Of a stretch of 64,000 nt of DNA, positions 7,999-16,674 are shown one piece after another (position 1 is the stretch's first letter; every line of letters begins with the position of its first letter). The stretch is taken from positions 1 to 64,000 of the forward strand of contig BGOK01000002.1 in assembly GCA_003569205.1 (NCBI GenBank), given 5' to 3'. Made by a program: the position numbers and the translations under genes. This stretch comes from Verrucomicrobiota bacterium. Lineage in GTDB: Bacteria > Verrucomicrobiota > Verrucomicrobiia > Opitutales > UBA953. Below the pieces are notes generated by a model. It worked only from the letters and a program-made list of their open reading frames with translations. It had not been told where the DNA came from and did no database searches.

Positions 7999-9000
7999 AT
8001 GAACAAAACCCTCCTCCTCAGTGTGCTCGCCCTTTGCGGCAGCCTCGCCGGCGTGCATGCCGAAGAAAAGAAGAACGTGCTCATGATTGCTGGCCGTCCT
8101 AGCCACGGCCCCGGCGAGCATGAACATAACGCGGGCATCCAGCTCTTAGCGGCTGGCCTCCAGCAAGGTGCCGCTGACCGCGTCACCGTCACCGTCAGCC
8201 TCGGCGGTAAGTGGCCGTCTGAGGACGTCGTCGCCAAGGCCGACACGATTGTCATTTATTCTGACGGTGGCGGCGGGCATCCGGCGCTCCCGCACCTCGA
8301 CCAGCTCGCGAAGAAGATGGCGGCGGGTTGCGGCTTCGTTTGCCTCCACTACGCCGTCGAGCCTGCCTATGAAAAGGCTGGCTGGCTCAGCGCGGATGGC
8401 CAGCCCGTGGCGGTTGCTCCGCCTGGCCGTTCTTCGACCGGCAAAGGCGCCAAGGACTTCAAAGACTGGCTCGGCGGTTACTTCGAACAGCATTGGTCGG
8501 TCAACCCGCACTGGTTAGCGGACTTCAAGACCTTGCCGAACCATCCGGTGAGCCGCGGCGTGAAGCCCTTTGCGACGACGGATGAGTGGTATTTCAATAT
8601 GCGTTTCCGTGACGGCATGGAAGGCGTGACCCCCATCCTCGCGGCGCTTGCTCCAGAGAGCACTATGAACCGCGGGATGGGTGCGCATAGCGGCAACCCA
8701 GACGTCCGTAAGATGGTGCTCGAGGAGAAGAAGCCGGCGGTCGTCGCTTGGGCGGTTGAGCGGAAGGATGGCGGTCGCGGCTTCGGTTTCACGGGCGGAC
8801 ATTTCCATAAAGGTTGGGCCAACGACAGCCAACGCACCCTCGTGCTCAACGCCATTGCCTGGACAGCGAAGGCCGAGGTGCCCGCGGCGGGGGTCGTGAC
8901 TAAGTTCACGGACGAGCAGCTCGCCGCGAATCAGGACCCCAAGGGCCGTAAGCCCGCCACCCCGGCGCCTAAGCCCGCGGGCACGCCGGCGGCGAAGTAA
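7999..9000 (+). CDS. Secreted ThuA-like domain protein
   Basis: A 333-residue protein with a signal peptide (LCGSLAGVHAEE). The mature part is a ThuA-like class I glutamine amidotransferase fold: KNVLMIAGRPSHGPGEHEH at its start, then VIYSDGGGGHPA, GCGFVCLHYAVE and, near the end, GRGFGFTGGHFHKGW. ThuA was first linked to trehalose use in rhizobia; recent work links related proteins to 3-keto-sugar hydrolysis. The tail is proline/alanine-rich (about residues 308-333). It sits directly after the DUF1080 gene, a common pairing in this phylum, but behind its own terminator. Confidence 0.8.
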   Translation: MNKTLLLSVLALCGSLAGVHAEEKKNVLMIAGRPSHGPGEHEHNAGIQLLAAGLQQGAADRVTVTVSLGGKWPSEDVVAKADTIVIYSDGGGGHPALPHLDQLAKKMAAGCGFVCLHYAVEPAYEKAGWLSADGQPVAVAPPGRSSTGKGAKDFKDWLGGYFEQHWSVNPHWLADFKTLPNHPVSRGVKPFATTDEWYFNMRFRDGMEGVTPILAALAPESTMNRGMGAHSGNPDVRKMVLEEKKPAVVAWAVERKDGGRGFGFTGGHFHKGWANDSQRTLVLNAIAWTAKAEVPAAGVVTKFTDEQLAANQDPKGRKPATPAPKPAGTPAAK

Positions 9001-9022
9001 ACCTCCGGCGAGAGGTTATCTT

Positions 9023-9050
9023 AGGCCGGAGGTTCGCCTCCGGCCTTTTT
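9023..9050 (+). terminator. Intrinsic terminator after the ThuA-like gene
   Basis: AGGCCGGAGG and CCTCCGGCCT form a 10-base perfect stem with a TTCG tetraloop, followed by a short T run. It starts 22 bases after the stop. Confidence 0.9.
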
Positions 9051-9110
9051 GTTGTCCGAGAAAAGCGTTGGGCGGTTTGACCTTAGCCTGCGGGCGCGGA
9101 ACTTGCCCGC

Positions 9111-9809
9111 ATGTCTAAGACCATTGCGATCATCGGCGGCAACAGCGGTATCGGCCTCGCCACCGTGCAGCGCCTCTTGGCGGCTGGTCACCAAGTGCAC
9201 GCCGCCGCGCGCAACGCCGGCTCGCTCGCCGAACTCGGCGTCTCCGTGCAGCCCTTCGACGCGCTCGCGCCCACGCCGCTCGTTTGGCCCGAGAAACTCG
9301 ACGGGCTCGTCTACTGCCCCGGCACCATCGCCTTGAAGCCCTTTCACCGCCTCACCGAGGAAGACTTCTTGCGCGACTACCGCGTCAACGTTCTCGGTGC
9401 CATCGCCGCGCTGCAGTCGGCGTTGCCGGCGCTCAAGGCTTCGGTCAGCGCCTCCGTCGTCCTCTTCTCGACGGTCGCGGTGGCCCAAGGCATGCCCATG
9501 CATGCGAGCATCGCTTCCGCGAAGGGCGCCCTCGAAGGCCTCACCCGCAGCCTCGCCGCCGAATGGGCGCCACTCATCCGCGTGAACGCGGTGGCGCCGT
9601 CGTTGACCGACACCCCGCTCGCAGGCCCCTTGTTAAACTCCGACCTCAAGAAAGAAGCCGCTGGTAAGCGTCACCCCTTGCAGCGGGTCGGTTCGGCGGA
9701 TGAGACCGCCGCGCTGGTCGAGCACCTCCTCGGCGACCACGCGCGTTTCATGACGGGACAAGTCTTGCGGCTTGATGGCGGCCTGTCGTCGGTACGGACA
9801 TTTACCTGA
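9111..9809 (+). CDS. Short-chain dehydrogenase/reductase
   Basis: This 232-residue protein has the classical SDR layout. The dinucleotide-binding motif GGNSGIG lies near residues 8-14, an YCPG segment replaces the usual NNAG, and GQVLRLDGGLSSVRTF forms the C-terminal motif. The active-site tyrosine of YxxxK is not seen: the equivalent stretch is MHASIASAKGALEGLTRSLA, with His/Ala in place of Tyr but the lysine kept. This suggests an altered or lost oxidoreductase activity. No substrate can be inferred from the neighbours; it stands alone between two terminators. Confidence 0.8.
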   Translation: MSKTIAIIGGNSGIGLATVQRLLAAGHQVHAAARNAGSLAELGVSVQPFDALAPTPLVWPEKLDGLVYCPGTIALKPFHRLTEEDFLRDYRVNVLGAIAALQSALPALKASVSASVVLFSTVAVAQGMPMHASIASAKGALEGLTRSLAAEWAPLIRVNAVAPSLTDTPLAGPLLNSDLKKEAAGKRHPLQRVGSADETAALVEHLLGDHARFMTGQVLRLDGGLSSVRTFT

Positions 9810-9813
9810 CAAC

Positions 9814-9841
9814 AAAAAACCCGGCCCCTGGTGAGGCCGGG
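9814..9841 (-). terminator. Intrinsic terminator after pdhC (shared with the SDR gene)
   Basis: CCCGGCC and GGCCGGG arms flank an 8-base loop. On the minus strand the hairpin is followed by TTTTTTG. It lies between the convergent SDR and pdhC stops and ends the pdh operon. Confidence 0.85.
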
Positions 9842-9862
9842 CCTTGGTCGGCTCCGGAGCGG

Positions 9863-11143
9863 TTAGATTAGGATGAGCGTGGGCTCTTCCAGGATCTGCT
9901 TGAGTGCCTGCAGGAACTGAGCGCCGTTGGCGCCGTCGACCACGCGGTGGTCGCCCGAGAGGCCAATCACCATGCGGTGACCCATCACGATGCGGTCGTT
10001 GGCGTCGATCACTGGCTTCTTGATGGTCGCACCCACGGAGAGGATTGCAGCGTTTGGCACATTGATGATGCCAAAGAAGCCCGTCACGCCGTACATGCCG
10101 AGGTTGGTCACGGTGAAGGTCGAGCCAGACATCTCGGCGGGAGACAGTTTCTTGGAGCGGGCCTTGCCGATGAGTGCTTTGGCGTCGGTGGCGATATCGC
10201 GGAGCGACTTCGCATGGGCGTCACGGATGACGGGGGTCACGAGGCCGTCCTCGAGGGCCACGCCGAAGGACAGGTGCACCGCAGAGTGCTGGCGGATGCT
10301 CGTGCCGGCCCAAGAAGCGTTCACGGTGGGCACGCGGCGGAGCGCTTCGGCGGAAGCCTTCAGGATGAAGTCATTAACCGAAAGCTTGAGGGCGGTTTCG
10401 CCGCCTTGTTCCGCGAGGCGCTTGTTCAGCGTTTCGCGTAGGCCCATGAGCGGAGCGGCGTCGACTTCGACCTCGAGGTAGAAGTGTGGTACCGTGTTCT
10501 TGGATTCCAAGAGACGGCGAGCGATAGTCGCGCGCATTCCGCCGACGGGGATATCGGCGTCGGGCTGGATGCCCTTACCGTCGGCGGGCGGAGCCACGGC
10601 GACGTTGATGGGGCCACTCGGTGCGGCGGACACGGGAGCGGAAGCGGCGGCGGCGACGTCGCGGGCGACCACGCGACCACCCGGGCCGGTGCCGGTGAGG
10701 GCAGCGACGTTGAGGGCGGCCTTCTCGGCCATGCGCCGAGCGTAGGGCGAGGCGCTGGTGCGGCTCGCGTCGGATTGCGGCGCGGGCGCGGCGTTGGCGG
10801 CCGGTGCGGCGGGCACGCACGGGATTCCCGTGGTTTCAGGGATGGGGGCCTTGGCGGAAGCCTTCGGGGCGACTGGTTTGCCCTTGGGGTCGGGCGCGGC
10901 TTCACCGGCCTTGCCGATGGCGCAGATCGGGTCGCCGACCGGGAGCTGGGAGCCCGCCGGGGCGTAGATTTTCAGCACCGTGCCAGGCACCGTGCAGGAA
11001 AGCTCCATCGTCGCTTTATCCGTTTCGACTTCCGCGAGGATGTCACCGAAGGCGACCTTCTGGCCTTCTTTAATATTCCATTTCACCAAGGTACCGACCG
11101 ACATCGTGTCGGACAACTTGGGCATATCGATAATTTCAGCCAT
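9863..11143 (-). CDS. pdhC: Pyruvate dehydrogenase complex E2, dihydrolipoamide acetyltransferase
   Basis: E2 carries the acetyl group on lipoate and passes it to CoA in the pyruvate dehydrogenase complex. The 426-residue protein has one lipoyl domain (about 1-80) with the lipoylated lysine in EVETDKATMELS, an Ala/Pro linker, an E1/E3-binding domain (about 130-165, SPYARRMAEKAALNV), another linker, and the catalytic domain with SGDHRVVDGANGAQFL near the C-terminus (the HxxxDG active-site motif). It is the last of three pdh genes and lies 21 bases after pdhB. No E3 gene is in the window. Confidence 0.95.
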   Translation of the reverse strand: MAEIIDMPKLSDTMSVGTLVKWNIKEGQKVAFGDILAEVETDKATMELSCTVPGTVLKIYAPAGSQLPVGDPICAIGKAGEAAPDPKGKPVAPKASAKAPIPETTGIPCVPAAPAANAAPAPQSDASRTSASPYARRMAEKAALNVAALTGTGPGGRVVARDVAAAASAPVSAAPSGPINVAVAPPADGKGIQPDADIPVGGMRATIARRLLESKNTVPHFYLEVEVDAAPLMGLRETLNKRLAEQGGETALKLSVNDFILKASAEALRRVPTVNASWAGTSIRQHSAVHLSFGVALEDGLVTPVIRDAHAKSLRDIATDAKALIGKARSKKLSPAEMSGSTFTVTNLGMYGVTGFFGIINVPNAAILSVGATIKKPVIDANDRIVMGHRMVIGLSGDHRVVDGANGAQFLQALKQILEEPTLILI

Positions 11144-11164
11144 CGTAGTTAAAAGGGTGGGGAA

Positions 11165-12142
11165 TTAGGCGAGGACCTTGAGGGCGGCCGCGACGACGCG
11201 CGCCGCGTGGGGGAGCTGCTCGTCCTCCATGCGCTTACAGTAGATCTGCGGGGCATCGATGGAAGACACGCGGCCGATGGGCGCATCGAGGTCATCGAAG
11301 GCTTTGGCTTGAATGATGTAGGCCACTTGGGCGTCGACGCCGCAGAAAGGCTTATTCTCTTCGACGAGCAAAGCGCGGTGCGTCTTGCGGACCGAAGCGA
11401 GGATGGTCTCCTCGTCGAGCGGGCGGATGGAGCGGAGGTCGACGACTTCGACGCTGACGCCGTGTTCCTTCTCGAGAATCTCGGCGGCCTTGAGGGAAGT
11501 GATGACCGCGCGGCCGTGGGCCACGATGGTGAGGTCGGTGCCGACCCGCTTCACGTCAGCGACTCCGAGCGGGACGATGTAATCCTCTTCGGGCACCTCG
11601 CCCTTATCGTTATAAAGGATGGTGTTCTCCATCACGTACACTGGGTCGTTATCGCGGATGGCGGCCTTCATGAGGCCCTTGGCGTCGTAAGGCGTGGCTG
11701 GGCAGACGACCTTGATGCCAGGGTGTGAAGCCAAAATAGCTTCGGGCGTATGGGAGTGGGTGGCGCCGACGTTAGTGCCGCCGTTACCTGGGCCACGGAT
11801 AACAATCGGGCAATTGATCAGGCCGCCGGACATGTAGCGGATGTTGCCCGCGTTGTTCACGATTTGGTCAAACGCCACGTAGGAGAAAGACCAGAACATC
11901 AGTTCCATCACTGGGCGGATGCCGAGCATGGAGGCGCCGATACCGAGGCCGATGAAGCCCGCTTCGGAAATTGGGGTATCCACGACACGCTTGGGGCCGA
12001 ACTCCTTGAGGAGCCCTTCGGTCACCTTATAGGCGCCGTTGAACTGCGCGACTTCTTCGCCCATGACGACGACGTTCTCGTCGCGCTGGAGCTCTTCGCG
12101 CATCGCGGCGCGGAGCGCCTCGCGGTAGGTAATGACAGCCAT
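11165..12142 (-). CDS. pdhB: Pyruvate dehydrogenase E1 component, beta subunit
   Basis: With the alpha subunit this 325-residue protein forms the thiamine-diphosphate enzyme that decarboxylates pyruvate and acetylates the E2 lipoate. Family features are MGEEVAQFNGAYKVTEGL, DTPISEAGFIGLGIGASM, GGTNVGATHSH and EVVDLRSIRPLDEETI, and the length is normal. It lies 20 bases downstream of pdhA and 21 bases upstream of pdhC, all read leftwards as one operon. Confidence 0.95.
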   Translation of the reverse strand: MAVITYREALRAAMREELQRDENVVVMGEEVAQFNGAYKVTEGLLKEFGPKRVVDTPISEAGFIGLGIGASMLGIRPVMELMFWSFSYVAFDQIVNNAGNIRYMSGGLINCPIVIRGPGNGGTNVGATHSHTPEAILASHPGIKVVCPATPYDAKGLMKAAIRDNDPVYVMENTILYNDKGEVPEEDYIVPLGVADVKRVGTDLTIVAHGRAVITSLKAAEILEKEHGVSVEVVDLRSIRPLDEETILASVRKTHRALLVEENKPFCGVDAQVAYIIQAKAFDDLDAPIGRVSSIDAPQIYCKRMEDEQLPHAARVVAAALKVLA

Positions 12143-12162
12143 GAAAAAGGTCGGGTAAGGGG

Positions 12163-13269
12163 TTATTCGAAGATGATCGTACCGCGGCTGGTCGAGTTGG
12201 GCCCGCGGTTGTCCTCTTCCCAGTAGATGTGCTTGGTGATGTCAGCGACCGTGGGGTCGGGCGATTCCTCGGCGAAGACCGCGGCCACATCCGCCTCAGC
12301 CATGGCGGCCTCGTTGATGGCATCGCGGGTGGCGGGCGTTAGTACGCCTTCGTCGAGCAATTCATTTTCGAAGAGCAGGACGGGGTCCTTATTTTCACGG
12401 TAGCCCTTGATCTCCTCCTTATCGCGGTACGTCTTGTCGGGGTCGGCCATGGAGTGGCCGAAGTAACGGTAGGTAAAGATCTCGAGCACCGTCGGCTTAG
12501 ATTCCTCATGGGCGCGCTTAACAGCCGCATCGGTCTTGGCACGGACTTCATACACATCGTGGCCGTTGATGACATCCCAGGCCATCCCGTAACCTTCCGC
12601 TCGCTTGGCCAAGCAACCCGGGTGGGCGGTGGAGCGTTCTTGGGAGGTCCCCATCGAGTAACCATTGTTCTCGATGACGAAGATCATGGGCAGGTCCCAG
12701 AGGGCCGCCAAATTGTAGGCTTCATGGACCGCGCCTTGGTTGACCGCGCCGTCACCCATATAGGCGAGGCAGCAGCCCTTCAGCCCCTTGTACTTAACGG
12801 CGTAGGCGAGGCCGGTGCCGAGCGGGGCTTGGCCGCCGACGATGCCGTGGCCACCCCAGTAGTTCTTGTCGGGGGCGAAGTAGTGCATCGAGCCGCCCTT
12901 ACCTTGGGAGCAGCCCGTGACCTTGCCGGTCAGCTCGGCCATGCACTCGTTCATGCTCATCCCCACCATGAGGCCGTGACCATGGTCCCGGTAGCCCGTG
13001 ATGATATGGTCGTGCTTACCGAGGAGGGAGATTGTGCCAGCGGCGACGGCCTCTTGGCCGACATACAAGTGCAGAAACCCCCCAATTTTACCCTGTTGGT
13101 AGGTGCGAATGCAGCGTTGCTCGAAATGGCGGATGCGTGCCATTTTGGTGTAGAGCGCCACCTTCTCGGCCTTGGAGAGGGCCGCGTTGACGGGGTGTTT
13201 AGCGAATTCTGAAGGACCGGCAGGCTTCTTCAGGGATTCCGGATGGGTGAGGACAGCGGGCTTGGCCAC
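12163..13269 (-). CDS. pdhA: Pyruvate dehydrogenase E1 component, alpha subunit
   Basis: A 368-residue E1 alpha subunit, first gene of pdhABC. The thiamine-diphosphate and magnesium motif is plain: YMGDGAVNQGAVHEAYNLAA through VIENNGYSM. The phosphorylation-loop region YRYFGHSMADPDKTYR and the N-terminal YLHLYVGQEAVAAG block also match. A short basic/proline extension precedes the domain. The start at 13269 leaves 140 bases to the divergent HPr gene, and that gap carries two inverted repeats that may regulate both. Confidence 0.95.
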   Translation of the reverse strand: MAKPAVLTHPESLKKPAGPSEFAKHPVNAALSKAEKVALYTKMARIRHFEQRCIRTYQQGKIGGFLHLYVGQEAVAAGTISLLGKHDHIITGYRDHGHGLMVGMSMNECMAELTGKVTGCSQGKGGSMHYFAPDKNYWGGHGIVGGQAPLGTGLAYAVKYKGLKGCCLAYMGDGAVNQGAVHEAYNLAALWDLPMIFVIENNGYSMGTSQERSTAHPGCLAKRAEGYGMAWDVINGHDVYEVRAKTDAAVKRAHEESKPTVLEIFTYRYFGHSMADPDKTYRDKEEIKGYRENKDPVLLFENELLDEGVLTPATRDAINEAAMAEADVAAVFAEESPDPTVADITKHIYWEEDNRGPNSTSRGTIIFE

Positions 13270-13309
13270 GGTAGTTCGTTTGGGACGATTGGAGGGGTCT
13301 AGCGGGGAA

Positions 13310-13365
13310 GGTCAAGCGAACCCTCCGGTCGGGGGATTTGCCTTGACCGAGGGGGGTACCCCCTC
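13310..13365. promoter_or_regulatory. Two inverted repeats between pdhA and the HPr gene
   Basis: GGTCAAG (13310-13316) and CTTGACC (13342-13348) are inverted copies 25 bases apart. Directly adjacent, GAGGGGGGTACCCCCTC (13349-13365) is a near-perfect palindrome. Both lie in the 140-base region between the divergent pdhA and ptsH starts. They could be operators or RNA hairpins in the pdhA leader; no binding protein can be assigned. Confidence 0.4.
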
Positions 13366-13409
13366 CCTTTTCTCTTTAATCGTCTAAAACGGCGAAAAGA
13401 CCCCTTTCT

Positions 13410-13697
13410 ATGTCCGAAACCTCCGAGGCCCTGGTGCGCGAATTCACCGTCCAAAACCGCATGGGTATCCATACCCGCCCGGCGGCCCAGATTGTCCGCC
13501 TCGCCAACCGCTACCCGGACGTCGAAATCACCGTTTCCAAGGACGACGAAGTCGTGAACGGAAAAAGCATCATGGGCCTAATGATGCTGGCGGCGGGACA
13601 GGGTTCGGTCTTAAGATTCTCAGTGAGGGGTAAAGATGCATCCCCGCTCCTCGACGAAATGGATGCTTTGTTTGCCCGTAAGTTCGACGAATCCTAA
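13410..13697 (+). CDS. ptsH: HPr-family phosphocarrier protein
   Basis: A 95-residue HPr. The phosphorylated histidine lies in MGIHTRPAAQ (about residue 20), and the regulatory serine region is NGKSIMGLMMLAAGQG. HPr passes phosphate from enzyme I to sugar-specific PTS components; in genomes without a full PTS it serves regulation through HPr kinase. Neither enzyme I nor HPr kinase is in the window, so I cannot tell which applies. The next gene starts 8 bases downstream. Confidence 0.9.
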   Translation: MSETSEALVREFTVQNRMGIHTRPAAQIVRLANRYPDVEITVSKDDEVVNGKSIMGLMMLAAGQGSVLRFSVRGKDASPLLDEMDALFARKFDES

Positions 13698-13705
13698 CCC
13701 ACCCC

Positions 13706-14890
13706 ATGTTAGCCCTGTTTGCCAGCCTAGTCGTCTTCGCCGCCGGTGAAACGGCTCCTCCTCCGTCCATCCCCATGATCCCGGACCCAGAGGTGCCGCG
13801 CTACCTCAACACCGTCGAACGGGCGGAGTGGGGACGTGCCGTGCGCCAAATCGAACTCGGTCAAGCCCGTGTCCAGCAGGGCATGAGCATTATGGGTGCC
13901 CCGCGGCTAGAATCCAAAGGCGCCTTTGCGGAGACCGCCGAACAGGCCAAAGCCCGCGCTCAGAAGATTATCGACGAAGGCCGGAATCAACTGAATCAAG
14001 CCCAGCCCTCGCTGACTCGCCTCCGGAATCTCGCTGGTACCCGCTACCTCGAGGTCACGAAGACCGTGAACCTGAACAACGATCTCCCGCAGACGTTATG
14101 GAATTATTCGCTGACGCTTTCCGCGGTGCGTTTGCAGAAAATCGCCCGCGACCAGGGCTTCAAGCAGCAGCATCTCGTGGGCGCAATCACGGTCGTTGAA
14201 GGTAATAAGCCGCTGCGCACCACCGCCTTGACCGATCAGTTGCGGGCTGCCTGGAATAAGGCTGACCCGAAGGCCCTGTCGCCGGTGCCGGTGGCAGGCT
14301 ACGGCTACGCTTGCCCCTCGGGCGATGGCCCCGCCACGCTTTCGTCCGAATGGAAATTGCCCGCGACACCCCGCCAGGCCGCCGTCATTTGGGCGGAGGT
14401 CTACCCGCTGACCGCCGATAACTCAGCCTCGCTACTCTTTGTCCGTATGGCCGACGCCTTCACGATGCGCGTCATCGCTTCGGAGGTCTACCTCACAACG
14501 ACGGGCCCGGCGGAGGCTTTCCCGAAGGTCTACAGCGCTTCGCTTTCGTTGAAGGACGAGAAGAGCTTCATCCCGCGTCTCGCTGGTTCGGGCGACTGGG
14601 TGCTCTCCTACGATGGCACCTGCTCCCCACTGGGCGCGGCCCTCATGCGTCACCTCTGTGTGCGGGTCGGCAACCTCGGCGTCGGCGCCAGCCAGTCCTT
14701 AGTGGAAGTGCTCGGTGGCGATACTCCCTCGCTCGATGGCGCTAAGGCCTCTTGGAACATCACGACGGATGGTGGCAGTAATCTCGTGAAGTCTTTCAAG
14801 GTCTCCAGTGCCTCTCCTGGGGCCGAGAAGACCGACGTCGGCCAACTCGTGCTGAAGCTCGAGGAGCCCGCTAAGCCAGCAGTTAAGTAA
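13706..14890 (+). CDS. Secreted protein of unknown function
   Basis: This 394-residue protein has a very short signal-like start (LALFASLVVFAAGETA). Residues about 35-110 are helical and charged, with coiled-coil character (ERAEWGRAVRQIELGQARVQ; TAEQAKARAQKIIDEGRNQL), and the rest is strand-rich, ending in a charged, Lys/Pro-rich tail. I do not recognise a family. It lies 8 bases after HPr on the same strand and convergently meets the deformylase gene 6 bases away. The coding frame is clean and codon use matches its neighbours. Confidence 0.6.
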   Translation: MLALFASLVVFAAGETAPPPSIPMIPDPEVPRYLNTVERAEWGRAVRQIELGQARVQQGMSIMGAPRLESKGAFAETAEQAKARAQKIIDEGRNQLNQAQPSLTRLRNLAGTRYLEVTKTVNLNNDLPQTLWNYSLTLSAVRLQKIARDQGFKQQHLVGAITVVEGNKPLRTTALTDQLRAAWNKADPKALSPVPVAGYGYACPSGDGPATLSSEWKLPATPRQAAVIWAEVYPLTADNSASLLFVRMADAFTMRVIASEVYLTTTGPAEAFPKVYSASLSLKDEKSFIPRLAGSGDWVLSYDGTCSPLGAALMRHLCVRVGNLGVGASQSLVEVLGGDTPSLDGAKASWNITTDGGSNLVKSFKVSSASPGAEKTDVGQLVLKLEEPAKPAVK

Positions 14891-14896
14891 GACGCT

Positions 14897-15478
14897 TCAG
14901 CCTTTGGGCTTCTTGGCGGCCTTGAGTTCAGCCGTCGTCGCTCGCAGTAGCTTCTTCACCTTGGTGGCGGTCAGGAGCTGGTGTGCGCGTGTCATGCGGT
15001 CGATGAAGAGGACGCCTTGGCAATGGTCGTGTTCGTGTTGCACACAGCGGGCAAGCAGGCCTTCGCATTCCAAGGTATGAGGCGCGCCGTCGGCGTCGCG
15101 GAACTGCACGATGGCCTTTTCCACACGCTCGACGTCGCCAGTGATACTGGGAAAGGACAAGCAACCCTCGGTGTAGATTTCGCCTTCACCCGCGGGTACG
15201 GTCACCTTCGCATTGGCGAACAGCATCGGCATGATTTCCTCCGGGTCCACGACCTTGCCGTCCAAGGTGGGCTTGAAGTCTTCGTCGTGCACGTTGACGA
15301 CAAAAAGCTGCAGCGAGAGCCCGACTTGCGGCGCGGCCAGCCCGATACCCTTGGCGGCGCGCATCGATGCGAGCATGGCATCGCCAAGATCCCAGAGGGC
15401 CGTCCCGAATTCGCGCACGGGCTCACCCTTGGCCCGAAGGATAGGGTCGCCGTAGCGTCGGATGGGATAGGCGGGCAT
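14897..15478 (-). CDS. def: Peptide deformylase
   Basis: Removes the formyl group from the N-terminal methionine of new proteins. The 193-residue enzyme has all three family motifs: GIGLAAPQ (44-51), EGCLS (104-108, metal ligand Cys106) and HEHDH (148-152, metal ligands His148 and His152, catalytic Glu149). The start at 15478 (MPAYPIRRYGDPILR) was chosen because this is the normal N-terminus; the open frame extends 40 residues upstream into the HTH gene. The Lys-rich C-terminal tail is a little longer than usual. Confidence 0.95.
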   Translation of the reverse strand: MPAYPIRRYGDPILRAKGEPVREFGTALWDLGDAMLASMRAAKGIGLAAPQVGLSLQLFVVNVHDEDFKPTLDGKVVDPEEIMPMLFANAKVTVPAGEGEIYTEGCLSFPSITGDVERVEKAIVQFRDADGAPHTLECEGLLARCVQHEHDHCQGVLFIDRMTRAHQLLTATKVKKLLRATTAELKAAKKPKG

Positions 15479-15522
15479 GGGCTCTTCGATAGCCGTCTCG
15501 GCACCGAGGTGAAGTGCAATCG

Positions 15523-16053
15523 TTAGGCGGAGGTCCCGTAAGCACCCTTTTCGCAAGCACGGACAAAGGCTTCGGTTCGTTTCTGCAGCGCATTCCACTT
15601 TACCCGGAGGGCTTGCGATTCATCAGGCAGGACGCGGCCGTCTTCGGCGGCGCTGACGACTTCGGTGATGATGACGCTGAACTCCTTGACCAAGGCGTTA
15701 GCGTCGCGGGCCAACAACGGGCTGGCCGTCCCCGCTTCATCGCGCACGAAATGCCCACCGGCCTGCTGGGCTAACCAATCAACGATTCGATCGTCGCCGG
15801 TGGCGGCGACCAACTTGGCCACGCGTTCGAGCGGATTGGTGTGACCACTACCGCGCTCGGCGGGCTCGCGCCACTTGTAGAGCATCGACGCCGAAACCCC
15901 GACGGCGCTGGCGACCCGCTTATGCGCCGCGACTTGGGCATTCTTACCGCCGGCCGCCGCCGGCGAGTCCCCCACGTGCAGCAAGGCTTCCTGCATGACG
16001 GTGTGGGCCTCCTTGATATGGGTGCGACGGGGGGAGGGGGCTTTTTTGCTCAT
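15523..16053 (-). CDS. Helix-turn-helix protein resembling phage CII-type regulators
   Basis: A 176-residue protein from ATG 16053 (MSKKAPSPRR). Residues about 40-75 (NAQVAAHKRVASAVGVSASMLY) look like an HTH with KW in the recognition-helix region. The following NPLERVAKLVAATGDDRIVDWLAQQAGGHFV resembles the core of phage regulatory CII (CP76-type) proteins. The C-terminal half is helical. No other phage gene is nearby, so it is probably a domesticated chromosomal version. It lies 44 bases upstream of def and could be co-transcribed with it. The family assignment is from pattern and moderately secure. Confidence 0.55.
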   Translation of the reverse strand: MSKKAPSPRRTHIKEAHTVMQEALLHVGDSPAAAGGKNAQVAAHKRVASAVGVSASMLYKWREPAERGSGHTNPLERVAKLVAATGDDRIVDWLAQQAGGHFVRDEAGTASPLLARDANALVKEFSVIITEVVSAAEDGRVLPDESQALRVKWNALQKRTEAFVRACEKGAYGTSA

Positions 16054-16156
16054 GAAGCAGGTTATGCTAAGGAGGGGCGGTAATTCCACCCCTGTTTTAT
16101 AGAATACCGCCGCAAAAAAGTATGGATAAGCTCCCCGCCCAGCCTAATTTGTCGGC

Positions 16157-16660
16157 ATGCTAGCGATTCTGACAGCCCATGGGGAAGTTTCCCTGGTCCT
16201 CCCCATCAGTTTACTCCTCGGGGGCTTACTCCTCATCGCTGCGGAGTTCTTCCTGCCCACCATCGTCCTCGGATTCATCGGTGCGGTCGTATCCTTCACG
16301 GGTATCTACTTATCGGCGGAGGCCGGCGGGGGCGTGGGTCTACTCTTTGCCGCCGTTTTCGTGGTGATCTTTATCTTGGAATTCGTCGCTTTCCGTCGGT
16401 TGCTACCGCAGACGGGCGTCGGTCGCTCCCTGACTAACGCGAGTAGCAACGATGGGTCGGCTGTTCCCTCGCCCGCCGCGCTCGCCCCTTACGTCGGCAA
16501 GACCGCCGTAGCCACCACGGTGTTGGCGCCTTCGGGCACCATCGAGGTGGAAGGCCGCCTGCTTGAAGCCATCACCCTCGACGGCTTTGCGGAGCGCGGC
16601 GTTGCCGTGACCATTGTCGAAGCCGGCGCGGGCCGCGTCACTGTCCGCCGTATCCGCTAA
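16157..16660 (+). CDS. NfeD-family membrane protein (short form)
   Basis: This 167-residue protein has three hydrophobic segments in its first ~85 residues ([56 protein letters not shown]). A C-terminal OB-fold-like domain follows: [20 protein letters not shown] and [19 protein letters not shown]. NfeD proteins partner flotillin/stomatin-like proteins, and floA follows after 14 bases, as in Bacillus yqeZ-floA. It is the short type without the serine-protease (ClpP-like) domain. Confidence 0.85.
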   Translation: MLAILTAHGEVSLVLPISLLLGGLLLIAAEFFLPTIVLGFIGAVVSFTGIYLSAEAGGGVGLLFAAVFVVIFILEFVAFRRLLPQTGVGRSLTNASSNDGSAVPSPAALAPYVGKTAVATTVLAPSGTIEVEGRLLEAITLDGFAERGVAVTIVEAGAGRVTVRRIR

Positions 16661-16674
16661 ATTTTTCCCTCACC

